Both the position numbers and the translations under genes were made by a program. From positions 1 through 39,535 of the IMG/VR virus record IMGVR_UViG_3300027793_000146: a stretch of DNA of 39,535 bases, one strand, 5' to 3'. Shown one piece after another: positions 38,964-39,535 of the stretch; within the stretch, counting starts at the first letter, position 1; the number at the start of each line of letters is the position of its first letter. This DNA comes from a virus. Under the pieces are notes generated by a model that saw only the letters and a program-made list of their open reading frames with translations, searched no databases and was not told the origin of the DNA.

Positions 38964-39355
38964 TGCCCGCCGCCGCTCCCCGGCCGTGCCGGGAACCGAT
39001 GTGCCGCGCCCTCGTGACCGGCCCGATAGGCTACTGCGCCGCGCACGTGCGAGAGGCTGCGAGACGGTCGGATAGCCGACGAGGCTCGAGCACGGCCCGA
39101 GGCTACGACTACGCGTGGCAGAGCCGCATACGCCCTGCCGCGCTGATACGCGAGCCGCTCTGCAGATTCTGTACCGAGGCCGGCCGGACTACGGTCGCGA
39201 CCGAGGTCGACCATATCGACGGGGACAGCCGGAACAACGAGCCGGCGAACCTCCGCGCGCTCTGCAAGCCCTGCCACTCGGCCCGGACGGCCCGCGATCA
39301 GGGGTTCGCCCGTCCGCGACGCGGACCGACCGGGGAGGGGGGTGCGAAAGTCTAG
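38963..39355 (+). CDS. HNH endonuclease, terminase-associated
   Basis: A 130-aa nuclease. The zinc/HNH core is CRFCTEAGRTTVATEVDHID, with GDSRNNEPANLRALCKPCH after it: two CxxC pairs and the DH-x-N-x-H pattern. The N-terminus has three more Cys. HNH proteins just before terS are needed in HK97-like phages for cos cleavage with the terminase; here the terminase follows across the circle junction. Confidence 0.92.
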   Translation: MPAAAPRPCREPMCRALVTGPIGYCAAHVREAARRSDSRRGSSTARGYDYAWQSRIRPAALIREPLCRFCTEAGRTTVATEVDHIDGDSRNNEPANLRALCKPCHSARTARDQGFARPRRGPTGEGGAKV

Positions 39356-39372
39356 GCCGGCGCGACCTAGAC
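39350..39372. other. Dyad in the HNH-terS gap, cos-region candidate
   Basis: GTCTAGG (39350-39356) and CCTAGAC (39366-39372) are perfect inverted copies with a 9-base spacer, overlapping the HNH stop codon. Together with the near-palindrome at position 22-31 it marks the short HNH-terS gap as the likely cos and terminase-binding region. Confidence 0.5.
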
Positions 39373-39382
39373 CGACGCCCAG

Positions 39383-39535
39383 GTCGTTTTTTCGCGCCGT
39401 CGAGTTTCCAAACCGAGTTTTACGATGCCGGGACCTCCGCGCAGACCGAACAACCTGAAGGTGATCGCCGGGACGACCCGCGCCGACCGCGAGACGCCCG
39501 CCGGCGCGGAGCTCCCGCTCCTCGCGGAGACGCCG
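39383..39535. repeat. Terminal overlap, right copy
   Basis: This is the second copy of bases 1-153; see the left copy. It differs only at 39408-39409 (CC, not GG). Confidence 0.95.
39425..39535 (+). CDS. terS: Terminase small subunit, partial second copy
   Basis: The first 37 codons of the gene that starts at 43, repeated because the window wraps round the circle. It is not a separate gene; on the closed circle it is the 5' end of terS. Confidence 0.9.
   Translation, partial: MPGPPRRPNNLKVIAGTTRADRETPAGAELPLLAETP

Noticed and set aside
1-39535. CRISPR array, tRNA genes or insertion sequences
   Set aside because: I saw no evenly spaced repeats with unique spacers, no tRNA cloverleaf or CCA-ended candidate, and no transposase; absence is by reading only.

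Overview
The window is one complete, circularly closed genome of a temperate tailed phage or prophage. The first 153 bases recur at the end (39383-39535) with only two differences, so the unit is 39,382 bp and the terminase small-subunit gene lies across the junction. GC is high, roughly two thirds. A nested inner/outer-membrane spanin pair points to a Gram-negative host. HK97-type head genes, a tape measure and a -1 frameshifted tail chaperone make it a siphovirus. I cannot name host or phage species; a high-GC alpha- or betaproteobacterial host is an inference.

Layout. 43-7369 (+): terminase, portal, protease, capsid and head-tail joining genes. 7433-17301 (+): tail tube, G/GT chaperones, a short tape measure, and a 2045-aa mosaic tail-tip protein. 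17303-20522 (+): lysis (coiled-coil membrane protein, amidase, holin-like protein, spanins) with a metallopeptidase-like protein and a metallophosphoesterase between. 20404-29953 (-): leftward early operon of small genes coupled by 1-4-base overlaps, with a YqaJ-type exonuclease and RecT recombinase, a PAPS-reductase-like ATP pyrophosphatase, a radical SAM/SPASM enzyme and a large serine integrase. 30183-30887: divergent cI-like and cro-like genes. 30884-35004 (+): a glycosyltransferase, a replication initiator with internal iterons, a probable helicase-loader equivalent, SSB, RusA and a late-regulator candidate. 35138-39355 (+): structural and fibre-like genes and an HNH endonuclease that reads into the terminase across the circle junction.

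Logic. The control map is lambda-like: leftward repressor, divergent cro, leftward recombination/integration arm, rightward replication arm, late regulator, terminator, late operon. A dyad close to TTACGG-N4-CCGTAA occurs at the immunity region, at the leftward promoter and directly upstream of the integrase, suggesting that one repressor controls all three. An imperfect 36-bp dyad around a GA centre downstream of the integrase is a good attP candidate.

The least conventional content is a set of dispersed enzymes: a glycosyltransferase resembling the TET/JBP-associated (TAGT) family with a conserved-looking 132-aa partner, a radical SAM/SPASM protein and a PAPS-reductase-like protein. They could form a DNA-modification or anti-defence pathway, but I found no base hydroxylase, base methylase or nucleotide hydroxymethylase, so this remains a hypothesis.
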